Position numbers and translations under genes: made by a program
Part shown: positions 24,452 through 34,132 of the stretch, piece after piece
Numbering within the stretch: position 1 is the stretch's first letter
Layout: each line of letters begins with the position of its first letter
NCBI GenBank assembly: GCA_964609965.1
Contig: CAZSTS010000004.1
Location: 124,001 to 188,000 of the forward strand
DNA: 64,000 nucleotides
Direction: 5' to 3'
DNA from: JAHJDR01 sp964609965
GTDB lineage: Bacteria > UBA10199 > JADGCS01
The notes under the pieces: model-generated
Told to the model about the DNA's origin: nothing
Databases searched by the model: none
The model's input: only the letters and a program-made list of their open reading frames with translations

Positions 24452-25567
24452 ATGGCGTTATTTGATCTAGCATCCATTAATAAGGCGATTGGTTATTTAG
24501 GTGAAAACTATGAAGCTGCAACAGAAGATATAGTTTCTGATCCTTTAAAACAAATCGCAGAACTCACAACAACAGAAACATTAGATGCGAGTGATTTTTT
24601 TGTTTTGCTTTCAAATCCAGATCTCATTCAAGAAGATTCAAGACAAGAATCAATTGAGGCCTTAAGACAGTTCTTAGATTACTCTACTGCTGATCCTGAA
24701 GGAGTGAGTCTTTCTTTTTCAACTGTTTCTATAAGTAGTAACGTCACTGTTGCTGCAACAAAAATTACCCCTGATAATGTAGATGAGACAAAAGCCCCTA
24801 TTGTTTTTGCTGGAGGCATTTTTCATAACACGCCAGTGTATCTTGAGTTTTTGAGACAGACAGCGATTAAAACGGAACGCGAAATCCTGGCCTTTGATTC
24901 ACCGGGTGTTGGTGGCAGTCATTTCAATGCAGAAAGCTTCACACATGAAATGCTGGCAGACTCACTTCCTGCTGTTATTGAATCAGAATACTCTGATGGA
25001 CGGCCTGTCATTGTGGCAGGACATAGTTTGGGATCAGTGTCGGTTTATAATTTATTTCATCACCAGGAAAAGAAGGGCGATCTTTTGGTTGAAAATCCTG
25101 TTGAGAAATACGTCTTTATAGCACCTTTGAGGGGATATCATTTTTCATTGAAATACATGCTAGATGGTCTTGGTGGTCTCGGTAAGAATGAAGGCAAATT
25201 AGTTCCAGGAGAAAGGTCGCAAGAATTTTACGGTCAACTTCATGCAGGTGAAGATTGGGCTTGGGTAGAAGATCTCGTTGATAATGAAAAAATGCCAGCT
25301 GTCATTGCCCAATATTTAAAGCTTTTACGTATTGTCGCGAGACAGAGTTTAAAACCTCGTCATATGCAAGATGAAAAAGTGGCTTTTCTTATGATGGGAG
25401 AAGACAATGTTTTTCCTTGTCGAGCCCCTAAGCTATGGCAAAGAAAAGGTGCCACTATTTTTGATGGTGCTGATCACTCAGCCATAGCTGGACCACGTAT
25501 TGATGCGGCTTTTGTTGATCAGTTTATTGGTGAGATTGAAGAAGGCGTTGTTGATGGGGAAGAATGA
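24452..25567 (+). CDS. Alpha/beta-hydrolase (lipase/esterase-like)
   Basis: 371 residues. A nucleophile elbow GHSLGS places the catalytic Ser near residue 191; GEDNVFP (about 316) offers the Asp and GADHSA (about 341) the His. The ~100 residues before the fold (APIVFAGGIFHN starts the core) match nothing I recognise and there is no signal peptide. AGGAG precedes the ATG. A heptad array begins inside the stop codon. Substrate unknown; ester hydrolysis is inferred from the triad. Confidence 0.75.
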   Translation: MALFDLASINKAIGYLGENYEAATEDIVSDPLKQIAELTTTETLDASDFFVLLSNPDLIQEDSRQESIEALRQFLDYSTADPEGVSLSFSTVSISSNVTVAATKITPDNVDETKAPIVFAGGIFHNTPVYLEFLRQTAIKTEREILAFDSPGVGGSHFNAESFTHEMLADSLPAVIESEYSDGRPVIVAGHSLGSVSVYNLFHHQEKKGDLLVENPVEKYVFIAPLRGYHFSLKYMLDGLGGLGKNEGKLVPGERSQEFYGQLHAGEDWAWVEDLVDNEKMPAVIAQYLKLLRIVARQSLKPRHMQDEKVAFLMMGEDNVFPCRAPKLWQRKGATIFDGADHSAIAGPRIDAAFVDQFIGEIEEGVVDGEE

Positions 25568-25656
25568 TTGGATTCTAGATGCTGGATGTCAGATGCAGGA
25601 TGTCAGATGCTAGATGTTAGGTGCTAGATGCTAGATGTTAGCCGATAGATCGTAGA
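25566..25656. repeat. Heptad array, 13 units (91 nt), overlapping a stop codon
   Basis: Units such as TGCTAGA, TGTCAGA and TGTTAGG in one register. The first unit begins at the second base of the upstream TGA... stop triplet region and the array ends six bases before the end of mgtE. Confidence 0.9.
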
Positions 25657-25661
25657 CCCTT

Positions 25662-27005
25662 TTACAACTTATCCAAAAACATAGTTGCCAGTCCTAAAAA
25701 GATAAACACGCCAGTGATGTCGACAATCGTTGTGACAAAGACTCCAGAACCCACAGCAGGATCTTGCTTAAACCATTTAAGAACCAAAGGCACAGACGCT
25801 CCCATGAATCCTGCAAATATCATATTGATCAGCATTGAGATGAATACAATAAAACCTAAGTAAGGACTAACCTCTACAAAAGACGCAATCGCAGCCACAA
25901 GTAAACCACCAATAATACCCAGACCAAAACCATTGAGCATTTCTTTTGCAATGGCCTGATAAGAGCGCGAAAACTCCATCTCGCCAAGAGCAATAGAACG
26001 CGTGATTACAACCATGCTCTGAATACCTCCATTACCACCAAGGCCTGCAATAATATGCATGTAAGCAGCTAACGCTGCAACTTTAGCGATGGTTGCTTCA
26101 AAAAATAATATCACAAGAGCTGAGAGAAATGCGGTGGTGAGGTTGATGAGCAGCCAGGGAGATCTTTTTTTAATTTTGGTCATCACAGGTGTGAAGGCAC
26201 GGTCCTCGCCACTCAATCCTGCCATGTGATAAATGTCCTCAGTAGCTTCTTCTTCAAAAATATCGATAACATCATCCACAGCAATCACACCGAGTAGGTT
26301 TTGGTTTTCGTCAACAACTGGAATGGCAAGAAGGTTGTATTGGCTCACAATTTGTGCGGCTTCTTCTTGGTCGCTTGTGGCCTGAATCATGACCACGTTT
26401 TTTTTCATGATATCACGCACAGGTACCTTGGGATTGGCTATGACAAGGTTTCTCAATGGGATGACGCCTTCTAATCTTTTTTGATCTACAATATAAACGT
26501 AAAAGATAGTTTCTCTTTCGGGAAATTTTTGAAGTTCCTGAATTGTTTCTTCGACTGTTTTGTCAGTGCTCACAGAAAAGAAAATCGGGTTCATCACAGA
26601 ACCAGCAGAGTCTTCTGGATAAAGGAGGAGTTTTTCGAGGTTGATGCGTCGTCTTGCATCGACTCCCTTGAAGATGTCAGGCCATTTTGATTCTTCAACC
26701 TTTGATAAAAGATAGGACGCGTCGTCAAGATCAATGCGTTGAATAATTTGAGAGAGCTTTTCGGCTTCAATCAATTCTAAAATATCGGGAAGCATGAACT
26801 CAGGAATTTCCTTCAAGGTTTTTCCCGCTTTTTTAACAAGCAAGAGGCAGTCTACTAGGCGCTTAATTTGGATATCGTTCAGCTCACTAAAAAGAACAGA
26901 AATGTCTGAGGGATGGATCTTTTCGAGCACTTTTGTGACTTGTTTATCAGTGCCAACTTGGAACAGGTTACGGAGGTGTTTTAATTGAATGGGTCTGAGT
27001 GTCAT
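25662..27005 (-). CDS. mgtE: Magnesium transporter MgtE
   Basis: 447 residues with the MgtE order: N-terminal helical superfamily domain (to about 130), two CBS domains (about 135-255; MNPIFFSVSTDKTVEE, MKKNVVMIQATSDQEE), then five membrane helices with the pore motif (AGLGGNGGIQS) and the conserved acidic VTTIVDITG end. It is a Mg2+-gated Mg2+ channel of the inner membrane. I see no M-box-like leader upstream. Confidence 0.96.
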   Translation of the reverse strand: MTLRPIQLKHLRNLFQVGTDKQVTKVLEKIHPSDISVLFSELNDIQIKRLVDCLLLVKKAGKTLKEIPEFMLPDILELIEAEKLSQIIQRIDLDDASYLLSKVEESKWPDIFKGVDARRRINLEKLLLYPEDSAGSVMNPIFFSVSTDKTVEETIQELQKFPERETIFYVYIVDQKRLEGVIPLRNLVIANPKVPVRDIMKKNVVMIQATSDQEEAAQIVSQYNLLAIPVVDENQNLLGVIAVDDVIDIFEEEATEDIYHMAGLSGEDRAFTPVMTKIKKRSPWLLINLTTAFLSALVILFFEATIAKVAALAAYMHIIAGLGGNGGIQSMVVITRSIALGEMEFSRSYQAIAKEMLNGFGLGIIGGLLVAAIASFVEVSPYLGFIVFISMLINMIFAGFMGASVPLVLKWFKQDPAVGSGVFVTTIVDITGVFIFLGLATMFLDKL

Positions 27006-27365
27006 AATAGCCCCTTATCATTGAGTGACAGTGTTATAATCTGTAATACAGTGAAGAACAATATAATATGAATTTTTTGCCTATTTTCTGTGGATCAGTT
27101 TTTTGGTAGGCAAAACTGGGTTTTAGTCTATTTTTACAGGGCAAATATTGCCTATTCAAGAATTCGAGCAAGCAATCCTCCTATTATTATTGAAATAATT
27201 AGTTTGGGTATGTTGGCACATGTTTTGCTTTTAGTTATGTAGGTCTTTTTAGGGGGGACTTGGCGTGGGTGGATAAAAAATCAAATAAAATCAAACGCCA
27301 GAAAATTTATACTTCAGATATGACGTCTCATCATATTTGGGGGTATCTTTAAAGGAGGGGACAGC
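27006..27365. other. 360-base intergenic stretch between mgtE and the Cys-rich lipoprotein gene
   Basis: AT-rich. It contains the sigma-54-type site at 27214-27229 and a strong AGGAGG ribosome site just before 27366. Nothing else was recognised. Confidence 0.5.
27214..27229 (+). promoter_or_regulatory. Sigma-54-type promoter of the Cys-rich lipoprotein gene
   Basis: TGGCACATGTTTTGCT matches TGGCACG-N4-TTGCW at all specified bases but one and has the exact GG-N10-GC spacing. The leader would be about 125 nt. Confidence 0.7.
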
Positions 27366-29144
27366 ATGAAAAAATCATTTTATTCATTAATAATTTTATC
27401 ATTTATTCTTTTAGCTTTTACAGTAAATTGTAACAGCAGTGGTGGAGGAGGCGATACTGAGGAAGCTGCGTCTACAGCAATCACCAACCTTGGTACATTG
27501 GTCAAGGCAAATGCGCCTGTGGAGACGATTACTGCTGCATCTATAAGTGCTCTAGAAACAGAGGCTGATTTGGCAGAAACAGGTCTTGTTTTTGCTGAGG
27601 CTAATGCTAGCTCTTTTAATTCACAGAGCGCTCTTGGGTTTTGTTCGGCAACTCAGATGATGAAGTCAATGGTTTTTCGTGTAGCTGAACCAGACATGAT
27701 TCTTTGTCACTTAGCAGCAAGCTTAGAGAACAATTCTGAAGTTCAGGCGGCCTTGGAAGTTGCTGGTCGCGATGATTTTTATGACGGTATAGACACTATA
27801 GTGAAAGTGACTTTTTCAGATGAGATGCTTAAAGACGATGAAAAAGGGAAGGCGCCAGGAGAAGGGCCAGGCATGCTCATGAAATTCAATATAGAAAAAA
27901 ATGCAGATGGTGTAATCGAAAAATTTACACTGAAGGGTTGTAATGCTAACGGCGTCCAAAAAGAGTTTATTCAGCAGATTAATGGTGCCCAAGTTGAATC
28001 AACAATAAAATTTAAAGGAGGAGATGAAGACTTTTCATTTGGTGAGCAAACAACTGTAAAGGGAAAGGTTGCGCTGAATGCTGAAGGAGAATCAGTGTTT
28101 GATGGTTCTAAAATAATGAAATCTTTATTTTATCATGGTTATGATGGTGGATCTGGCTTTGGTTCTGTAGATGCTATTGTTTACCCAGACTATGTTAAAA
28201 TCTTATCCACTGATGTTGGTACGTACACTTGGACAGATGGCACGTATACTGAAAGCGGAAGCTATAAAGATGAAATAGTTTCTTTTATGCAGCTTATAGA
28301 TCAAGATGATCTTGGTCTGATGGCAGGTGGTTCGGGCACTACAATGGGAATCTATGAAGGAACGTATGGACCTGACAGCACAACTTATAGTGATGAGTTT
28401 GAATTGTCTTGGGATGGGGATACAACTCTTCCTTTAGATGATCCCGAAGATGGCTATTTTTATGCGTTAGCTAATGCAGAAACCATTCCTGAGGCGCCTT
28501 CAGCGGCGCCGGCTATTAGTTTTGAAGGTGATGAAGCTTGGGATTGTGATGATACTAATGCTTTCGAAATTACTATAGGCGGTGATGAAACAGAAAAAAC
28601 TGCAATGATGGCCTGCGTGGATAAACATGAAATGGATTTTGAATACATGAATTGCTGGGACATTATTGAGAATGGAAATAATGGTGACGGTGGTGGAGAT
28701 GGAACTTGTTCGGGTCCTGATAATTTAGACATGGAATGTGGTGGCGGACCAGGCGGTGCTTTTACACCTGTTGCCTGTAGTCCAAACAATGAATGTCTTT
28801 TTGAATGTGCTGTAGCTGCTGACTGTGAACCTTTTGGTAGTGACGGAGGACCAAATTTTGCCTGCTTAATACTAGAGGGCGGCGTTCAGGCTTGTCTTCC
28901 AGAAAATGATGGCGGCGGTGATAAAAAGGGAGGTTGTAAAACATTAAATGATTGTCCTGACCCAAGCAAGAGCCCAGGAGGGTTGACAGCCTCCTCTTGT
29001 ATGATCGGTCCTGAAGGCGATGGTATTTGCGTCTTTGGCTGTGCGGACCAGTCTGATTGCGACGATGCCTTTGTTGGTGGAAATATGGTTTGTGAAACAA
29101 GAAATAAAATCTTGGGTTGTTTTCCTCCTAATCCTAAGAAATAA
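27366..29144 (+). CDS. Cys-rich surface lipoprotein, unknown function
   Basis: 592 residues. The lipobox ends at Cys22 (FTVNC), followed by a glycine run. The middle is a beta-rich region without a known domain. From about residue 415 come repeated short cysteine-spaced segments (NNECLFECAVAADCEPF, GVQACLP, LNDCPDP, GICVFGCADQSDCDD), similar in style to Cys-rich knots of myxobacterial and related surface lipoproteins. AGGAGGGG precedes the ATG and a sigma-54-type promoter lies upstream. A strong terminator follows. Confidence 0.75.
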   Translation: MKKSFYSLIILSFILLAFTVNCNSSGGGGDTEEAASTAITNLGTLVKANAPVETITAASISALETEADLAETGLVFAEANASSFNSQSALGFCSATQMMKSMVFRVAEPDMILCHLAASLENNSEVQAALEVAGRDDFYDGIDTIVKVTFSDEMLKDDEKGKAPGEGPGMLMKFNIEKNADGVIEKFTLKGCNANGVQKEFIQQINGAQVESTIKFKGGDEDFSFGEQTTVKGKVALNAEGESVFDGSKIMKSLFYHGYDGGSGFGSVDAIVYPDYVKILSTDVGTYTWTDGTYTESGSYKDEIVSFMQLIDQDDLGLMAGGSGTTMGIYEGTYGPDSTTYSDEFELSWDGDTTLPLDDPEDGYFYALANAETIPEAPSAAPAISFEGDEAWDCDDTNAFEITIGGDETEKTAMMACVDKHEMDFEYMNCWDIIENGNNGDGGGDGTCSGPDNLDMECGGGPGGAFTPVACSPNNECLFECAVAADCEPFGSDGGPNFACLILEGGVQACLPENDGGGDKKGGCKTLNDCPDPSKSPGGLTASSCMIGPEGDGICVFGCADQSDCDDAFVGGNMVCETRNKILGCFPPNPKK

Positions 29145-29165
29145 GGCGGAAAATATAATTTAATT

Positions 29166-29201
29166 AAACCCCGGCTGGAATGATCTGGTTGGGGTTTTTT
29201 T
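29166..29201 (+). terminator. Intrinsic terminator after the Cys-rich lipoprotein gene
   Basis: AAACCCC...GGGGTTT stem ending in a T-run (29166-29201). A second perfect hairpin, TTTTTCTGCTC-TAAC-GAGCAGAAAAA in its two arms, follows at 29203-29228. Confidence 0.85.
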
Positions 29202-29231
29202 GTTTTTCTGCTCTAACGAGCAGAAAAACAA

Positions 29232-29260
29232 CCCTGAGCGAACGTAGTGAGTCGAAGGGT
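29232..29260. repeat. Short GAGCGAACG...GTCGAAGG repeat
   Basis: A GC-rich imperfect palindrome starting CCCTGAGCG and ending TCGAAGGGT. A related sequence lies in the loop of the inverted repeat at 43358-43470. Confidence 0.45.
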
Positions 29261-29272
29261 AGTCTACAGGCA

Positions 29273-31123
29273 TTACTTTCCTAGTAATTTTTCCTTCTCA
29301 ATCTTCATAAACGCGCTTGTGAGATGCCAAACATTATCCATCCAAACTCTTGTGTTAATTAAATTAGTTTTAAATCCGCCAATGACTCGGTGTCGGGCTT
29401 GGATGTAGTAGGTGTTTTCGGGTGTGTATTGCAGTCTCATGAGATAGGCGACTGTTCTTTTGATCACAAAGCTGTATTCTTGAAACCGCTTTGTATCACC
29501 ACTTTTTTTGGCAACAAAAGCTGCATCAGTCAGCGATTCAAGTGCGGCCGAAGTGATGGAGTTGTTCCCATTGCTCCCAGGCTTTGGGGCGAGCATGCCA
29601 TCATAATCAAAATAGATTTGATCCTCAGCGTTTAATTTATACCACTTGGCCACGTTGTCGTTGATAGCAAAGACCATGTCTTTGTATTTTTTTTCTTTAG
29701 TCAAAAGATACATTTTGGCAAATGGTTGTGTAAACCAGGCAGGGGCATAAGGTGTGTAATGCTTGTTGCCCAATCGCATCATGTTGCCAATTTGTTTTGC
29801 ATAGGCTTCAAATGATTTTTCGAAATAGGTTTTGTATTTCTTGTCTTTTGTTTTCTCATACACCGTGGCCACGCTGAGCAGGAGTTGGCCAGGCATAAAA
29901 TACTGGCTTTGGGCAAATTCAGTCCAAAAAATACCGTCCTCCCGCTGGTTCTTCATGAGCCAGTCCATAAGAAGGTCGATTTCTTTTTTATGCTTTTCAT
30001 ATCCTCCGCTTTCTAAAAGTGACATGGCAAGAAAGCCCGCTGTAGTGTATCTGTTTTTGGCGATTTCTCCACGCTTTGTTGGTTTTTCGGAAGGGATTAA
30101 ATGACCTGCTTTTAGAGACTCCGTCATATTAAAATAACGTTCTAGGTAAAAGTTGGTTGTTTCTTGTCCTAATGCTTTTAATTTTTCGTCGTTTAGATAA
30201 GTCGCAAGTTTATTGAGAACCCAAACAGCCATGGTGGATCGTACCATGGTTCGCGAAGAATTTTTATATTTTCCAGTTGAAGGGTAATAGATAAAGGTGA
30301 CCTCATCGTTTTTTACATTATTTTTGTACCAGCTCCCAACGTGCTTAAGGCGGTTTTTTAGTTCTGCGTATGTAACGTCTTTATGTGTAAAGACCTTGTG
30401 CCCGCGGTGATAGTTTGTAAACTTACGCTTGGGAAATCCCTCGCCGAAATGAATAACATCATAAACTTCAATCACAAGATCATTGTAGGCAATCATTTTT
30501 TTTGGGTCGATTTTTAGTTTTTTTGCCAGATAGTTTCGGCTTGATTTTGAACCAAAATTAAAAAGGAGGGCTTCAAGGGGATTGATCTCAGCGCGCTTAC
30601 CCTTTAGCTCATAAGCGAGGCCTGTGACTTGAGGTTCATAGACCTTGTAATCAAAGAGTCCTTTAATGCCAAAATTAGCAAATTTGGCTGTGTGGCTCAC
30701 GACCATGACGTGGAGAAAGTTGGGTTTTGCTTTGAATATGTCAGTTGCCATTTTTATTTTTTTTATAAAAGTAGACACTCGTTTTGTAGGGTGTTGAAAG
30801 GCCATTTTACGAAGTTCAAAGACAGTTTTTTTAAGCCTATCAGATAGGTTTGTTTTGGTATCTTCGTTTCGAATCGAGCCTAAAAACACGCCATCAGAAT
30901 TAAATAGGGACAAAATAATAGGATTGGAAACCTTGTTAAGCTTTGGTGAGAGTTTGTTTTTTAAAACAGCTTCTTCTTTGTTGTCGTACAATGTGCGGGC
31001 ATAGGTGAGAATCTGTTTTTTCTCAGCATTTGATGGTTTGATCTCTGCTTTTTCGCCAGCGCTTACCTGTGCATTAAAAGAGAGTAAGAACAAAACAAGA
31101 AACAAAAACATTTTATTTTTCAT
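29273..31123 (-). CDS. Secreted alpha-barrel-like protein, unknown function
   Basis: 616 residues with a signal peptide (cleavage near residue 22, VSAGE). The second half shows repeated helix pairs and Trp/Tyr-rich turns (LLMDWLMKNQREDGIFWTEF, YTPYAPAWFTQP, TRVWMDNVWH), the look of a six-hairpin alpha/alpha barrel as in glycan-processing enzymes. The N-terminal part has no family I recognise. Its ATG follows the tsaC stop by three bases, so the two are co-transcribed. No catalytic residue can be assigned. Confidence 0.65.
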   Translation of the reverse strand: MKNKMFLFLVLFLLSFNAQVSAGEKAEIKPSNAEKKQILTYARTLYDNKEEAVLKNKLSPKLNKVSNPIILSLFNSDGVFLGSIRNEDTKTNLSDRLKKTVFELRKMAFQHPTKRVSTFIKKIKMATDIFKAKPNFLHVMVVSHTAKFANFGIKGLFDYKVYEPQVTGLAYELKGKRAEINPLEALLFNFGSKSSRNYLAKKLKIDPKKMIAYNDLVIEVYDVIHFGEGFPKRKFTNYHRGHKVFTHKDVTYAELKNRLKHVGSWYKNNVKNDEVTFIYYPSTGKYKNSSRTMVRSTMAVWVLNKLATYLNDEKLKALGQETTNFYLERYFNMTESLKAGHLIPSEKPTKRGEIAKNRYTTAGFLAMSLLESGGYEKHKKEIDLLMDWLMKNQREDGIFWTEFAQSQYFMPGQLLLSVATVYEKTKDKKYKTYFEKSFEAYAKQIGNMMRLGNKHYTPYAPAWFTQPFAKMYLLTKEKKYKDMVFAINDNVAKWYKLNAEDQIYFDYDGMLAPKPGSNGNNSITSAALESLTDAAFVAKKSGDTKRFQEYSFVIKRTVAYLMRLQYTPENTYYIQARHRVIGGFKTNLINTRVWMDNVWHLTSAFMKIEKEKLLGK

Positions 31124-31126
31124 ATC

Positions 31127-31720
31127 CTATGTCTCCATTGTCTTTTTGATTTTGGCGTATGAAATAACACCTTCGCGCAAAATCTTCCACCCTTTATCTG
31201 TAAGACGGATGATTGTGGATTCGCTTCCATGTGCGCATTCTCCTCCATCTAAAACAGGAAAATCATTTCCAAAGGTATTGCAGACCTCTTTGGCATTTGT
31301 GGCAGCAGGCTGTGAGCTTATGTTTGCACTAGGAATGGCTAAGGGGCCTGTTTTGGCGATGAGGTTTCGTAGAAGTTCGTGGTCAGAAATCCGAATAGCA
31401 ACAGTGGGGCCTTTTGCTCTCACAATATTTGTAACTGCTTTTACGTTTGCATCAAAAACAATCGTGAGAGGTCCTGGCCAGAGGGTTCTGATTTTTGAAA
31501 AGGAAGAAGGGAGGTGGGTGATCAATTTCTCGGCTTGTTCCCATGTTGCGACTTGCACAACAAGGGGTTTTGTTGCGGGCCTTTTTTTAATTTTAAAAAC
31601 TTCTTTAATGGCTTCCTCATTATCAATGCATGCAGCAAGACCATATACTGTGTCTGTTGGTACGGCGATAACTTTTCCTTCTTGGATATATTGGATGGCT
31701 TGCTCGAAAGTAATTATCAT
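31127..31720 (-). CDS. tsaC: Threonylcarbamoyl-AMP synthase (TsaC/Sua5, YrdC domain)
   Basis: 197 residues, a YrdC domain alone. PTDTVYGLAA, KKRPATKPLVV, LWPGPLTIV and IPSANISSQPAA are the family motifs. It makes threonylcarbamoyl-AMP for the t6A37 modification of tRNA. First gene of a pair with the secreted protein downstream. Confidence 0.94.
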   Translation of the reverse strand: MIITFEQAIQYIQEGKVIAVPTDTVYGLAACIDNEEAIKEVFKIKKRPATKPLVVQVATWEQAEKLITHLPSSFSKIRTLWPGPLTIVFDANVKAVTNIVRAKGPTVAIRISDHELLRNLIAKTGPLAIPSANISSQPAATNAKEVCNTFGNDFPVLDGGECAHGSESTIIRLTDKGWKILREGVISYAKIKKTMET

Positions 31721-31770
31721 AAGAGTAGCATAAAGCTCTGTAAAGAAACATCGTCAAGCAATTATTGAAA

Positions 31771-31798
31771 GGTACAGCGTGCCGCGTACAACGTACAG
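31771..31798. repeat. Heptad array, 4 units
   Basis: Units GGTACAG, CGTGCCG, CGTACAA and CGTACAG. The array ends three bases from the end of the TetR-type gene. Confidence 0.7.
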
Positions 31799-31801
31799 CA
31801 T

Positions 31802-32512
31802 TTAGTGGTATTCTTCTTTAGGAAGGTCTTCGATATAGAGGTTCTCTTCTTGTGAAGGCGAGGCGGTTATATTATCGAGAACTTTTTGAATGGGAAGAAG
31901 GCTTTTAAATGTAAAGTGAATGAGTGCGTTGATTTTTTCTTGGAGCTGGTAAACATCGTGTCGTTTTGAACGAAGACTCAATTCTTTGATGGCTCCCATA
32001 AAACAGCATGTGATGATTTCGGTATCGGCTCTGTAAATCAAGCTTGCTTGAATGCCCTTAACAAGGTTTTTTTCGAACTGACGGTGAAATTGGTTCCAGT
32101 AGGCATTGATTTTTTTGCGATGTGAACGGTGCAGGCTTTTTGCGTCGAGCATGATAATGCGTGTGAGTTGATGGTATTGAATAAAACAGTTAGCAAGCTC
32201 GTTTGAAAGCTCTAGACAAAAGGGTTCAACAAGACGGCCTTCTTTGATGAGATTGTGACAGGTAGCGGTGTTAAAGGCATTGAGAATTTTGTCTAAGTAG
32301 TTATCGATAAGGCAATCAAAGACATCTTTTTTACTCTGAAAATAGAGATAAAATGTCCCTCGAGAAACCCTGGCCTCTGTGACAAGTCTTGATATTGTAG
32401 TGTCTTCATAGCCATCGCGAGCAAAGATTTTTAGAGCTGTATTTAGGATTTGTTCTTGTCGTTTTTGTCTGTTCACTAAGTCGTCCCTAGGCCCATTTTT
32501 TTTTCGTGTCAA
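31802..32512 (-). CDS. TetR/AcrR-family transcriptional regulator
   Basis: 236 residues. The N-terminal helix-turn-helix reads ILNTALKIFARDGYEDTTIS ... RGTFYLYFQSKKDVFDCLI, the TetR signature. The C-terminal ligand domain is not assignable. The start is a TTG at 32512; a GTG twelve codons later is an alternative. It is divergent from pepA with ~80 bases between, so it may regulate that promoter or itself. Confidence 0.85.
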   Translation of the reverse strand: MTRKKNGPRDDLVNRQKRQEQILNTALKIFARDGYEDTTISRLVTEARVSRGTFYLYFQSKKDVFDCLIDNYLDKILNAFNTATCHNLIKEGRLVEPFCLELSNELANCFIQYHQLTRIIMLDAKSLHRSHRKKINAYWNQFHRQFEKNLVKGIQASLIYRADTEIITCCFMGAIKELSLRSKRHDVYQLQEKINALIHFTFKSLLPIQKVLDNITASPSQEENLYIEDLPKEEYH

Positions 32513-32593
32513 TACATTGGTTTGGTTTTTGTGGGAATAATTTATTGCCAGTTGATGACAATATCATTATGAGAAAGAGAGGAGGAGAGTAGA

Positions 32594-34075
32594 ATGAAAA
32601 TTTTATCCACAACCGAAAACATATTACGAATGAAGACAGATCTTCTTGTTGTTGGACAGCACGAAGGTAAATTTTTAAAAGGAACAACTTTAGATAAAGT
32701 TAATCAAAAACTTAGTAATGAACTGAGTCGATTGCTTAAAAAAGAAGAGTTTAAAGGAGGTAAGGCCGATAGCAAACTTTTATACACAGCAGGAAAGTTA
32801 AAAACAAATTATGTTCTTGTTCTCGGGCTTGGGGATAAAAAGAAGTTTGATCTCGAAACAGCAAGAAGTAACGGTGCTGTAGCGCAAGCTGTGGCTTCAA
32901 AAATTAAGGCGCGACGCGTTGTTTTTTCTTATACGCCAGATAATAAAGTAACAAAAATTTCGAGAGCAGAGTTTTATCAGGCTATTACAGAAGGATTTCT
33001 TTTAAGCCAATACAAGTTTACACGATACACAAAAGCTCAAAAGAGTTCATTAAATTCAGTATTGTTCCATTGTGCGAGTAAAGAGCAGCGAAAAGTCGGA
33101 TCTTTGCTTCGAAAAGCAAAATTACAGTGTGAAGGCGTAAATTTAGCACGTGATCTTATCAACACCCCTGCTTCTGATATGACTCCTTTGGTATTGGCAA
33201 GGACCGCCAAAAGACTTAAGGGTGTTCGAACAAGAGTTCATAGTTTGGCAGCTATTCGCAAATTAAAAATGGGTGCTTTTCTCAGTGTGGCAGAGGGGTC
33301 TACAAAAAATCCTCCTTGTTTCATTGAAATGCACTACAAACCTAAAACCAAGCCTAAGAAAAGTATTGCTTTGATCGGTAAAGGTGTCACGTTTGATACG
33401 GGTGGTTATTCACTCAAGCCACCTAAGTCCATGGAAACCATGAAGGACGACATGTCTGGTGCAGCAGCGGTCATTGGTCTCCTTTCTATTTTACCAAGGC
33501 TAAATTCTAAGGTAGAGGTGCGGGCTTATATTGCAGCAACCGATAATATGGTTGACGGTCGTGCCCAGTGTCCAGGTGATGTTTGCAAGGCCATGAATGG
33601 CACAACTGTCGAGGTTCTCAACACAGATGCTGAGGGCAGGTTAACAATGGCTGATGCCCTTCACTATGCCAATAAGCATAAACCAGACTACATGATCGAT
33701 GTGGCAACATTAACAGGGGCTTGTTTAGTTGCTCTTGGCAATCGTTACAGCGGGATAATGGGCAATGACCAAGGGCTTATGGATAAGCTTGTCGATTCAG
33801 GAAACTTGGCTGGTGAGAAGCTCTGGCAACTTCCTTTGGCTGATGAGTATCGAGAAGACATGAAGTCGCCTATAGCAGACCTAAAAAACAGTGGTGCTGG
33901 TTATGGTGGAGCTATTACAGCAGGGATTTTCCTTGAGAGCTTTGTTGGCAAAACAAAGTGGGCGCATATTGATATTGCAGGACCCTCTTGGACTGACAAA
34001 CCTCTTCCCTACATTCCACGTGGGGGAACAGGGGTGATGGTGAGTACAATGGTGAGGTTTTTGGAAGGGTTTTAA
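32594..34075 (+). CDS. pepA: Leucyl aminopeptidase (M17)
   Basis: 493 residues, full length. The metal-site motifs GKGVTFDTGG (about 261-270), DDMSGAA and the signature NTDAEGRL (about 342-349) are intact. It is a two-metal cytosolic aminopeptidase; PepA of E. coli also binds DNA. AGAGAGGAGGAG precedes the ATG. Confidence 0.96.
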   Translation: MKILSTTENILRMKTDLLVVGQHEGKFLKGTTLDKVNQKLSNELSRLLKKEEFKGGKADSKLLYTAGKLKTNYVLVLGLGDKKKFDLETARSNGAVAQAVASKIKARRVVFSYTPDNKVTKISRAEFYQAITEGFLLSQYKFTRYTKAQKSSLNSVLFHCASKEQRKVGSLLRKAKLQCEGVNLARDLINTPASDMTPLVLARTAKRLKGVRTRVHSLAAIRKLKMGAFLSVAEGSTKNPPCFIEMHYKPKTKPKKSIALIGKGVTFDTGGYSLKPPKSMETMKDDMSGAAAVIGLLSILPRLNSKVEVRAYIAATDNMVDGRAQCPGDVCKAMNGTTVEVLNTDAEGRLTMADALHYANKHKPDYMIDVATLTGACLVALGNRYSGIMGNDQGLMDKLVDSGNLAGEKLWQLPLADEYREDMKSPIADLKNSGAGYGGAITAGIFLESFVGKTKWAHIDIAGPSWTDKPLPYIPRGGTGVMVSTMVRFLEGF

Positions 34076-34132
34076 GGAAAATTCCAATGCCAAAATTCAA
34101 TTCTTATAATATTCAGCCTTTATTCATCACGG

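Noticed and set aside
27006..27110. M-box riboswitch upstream of mgtE
   Set aside because: No conserved core or helices could be found in the short upstream stretch.
31005..31733. 242-codon plus-strand frame
   Set aside because: Antisense to tsaC, whose YrdC motifs prove the other strand.
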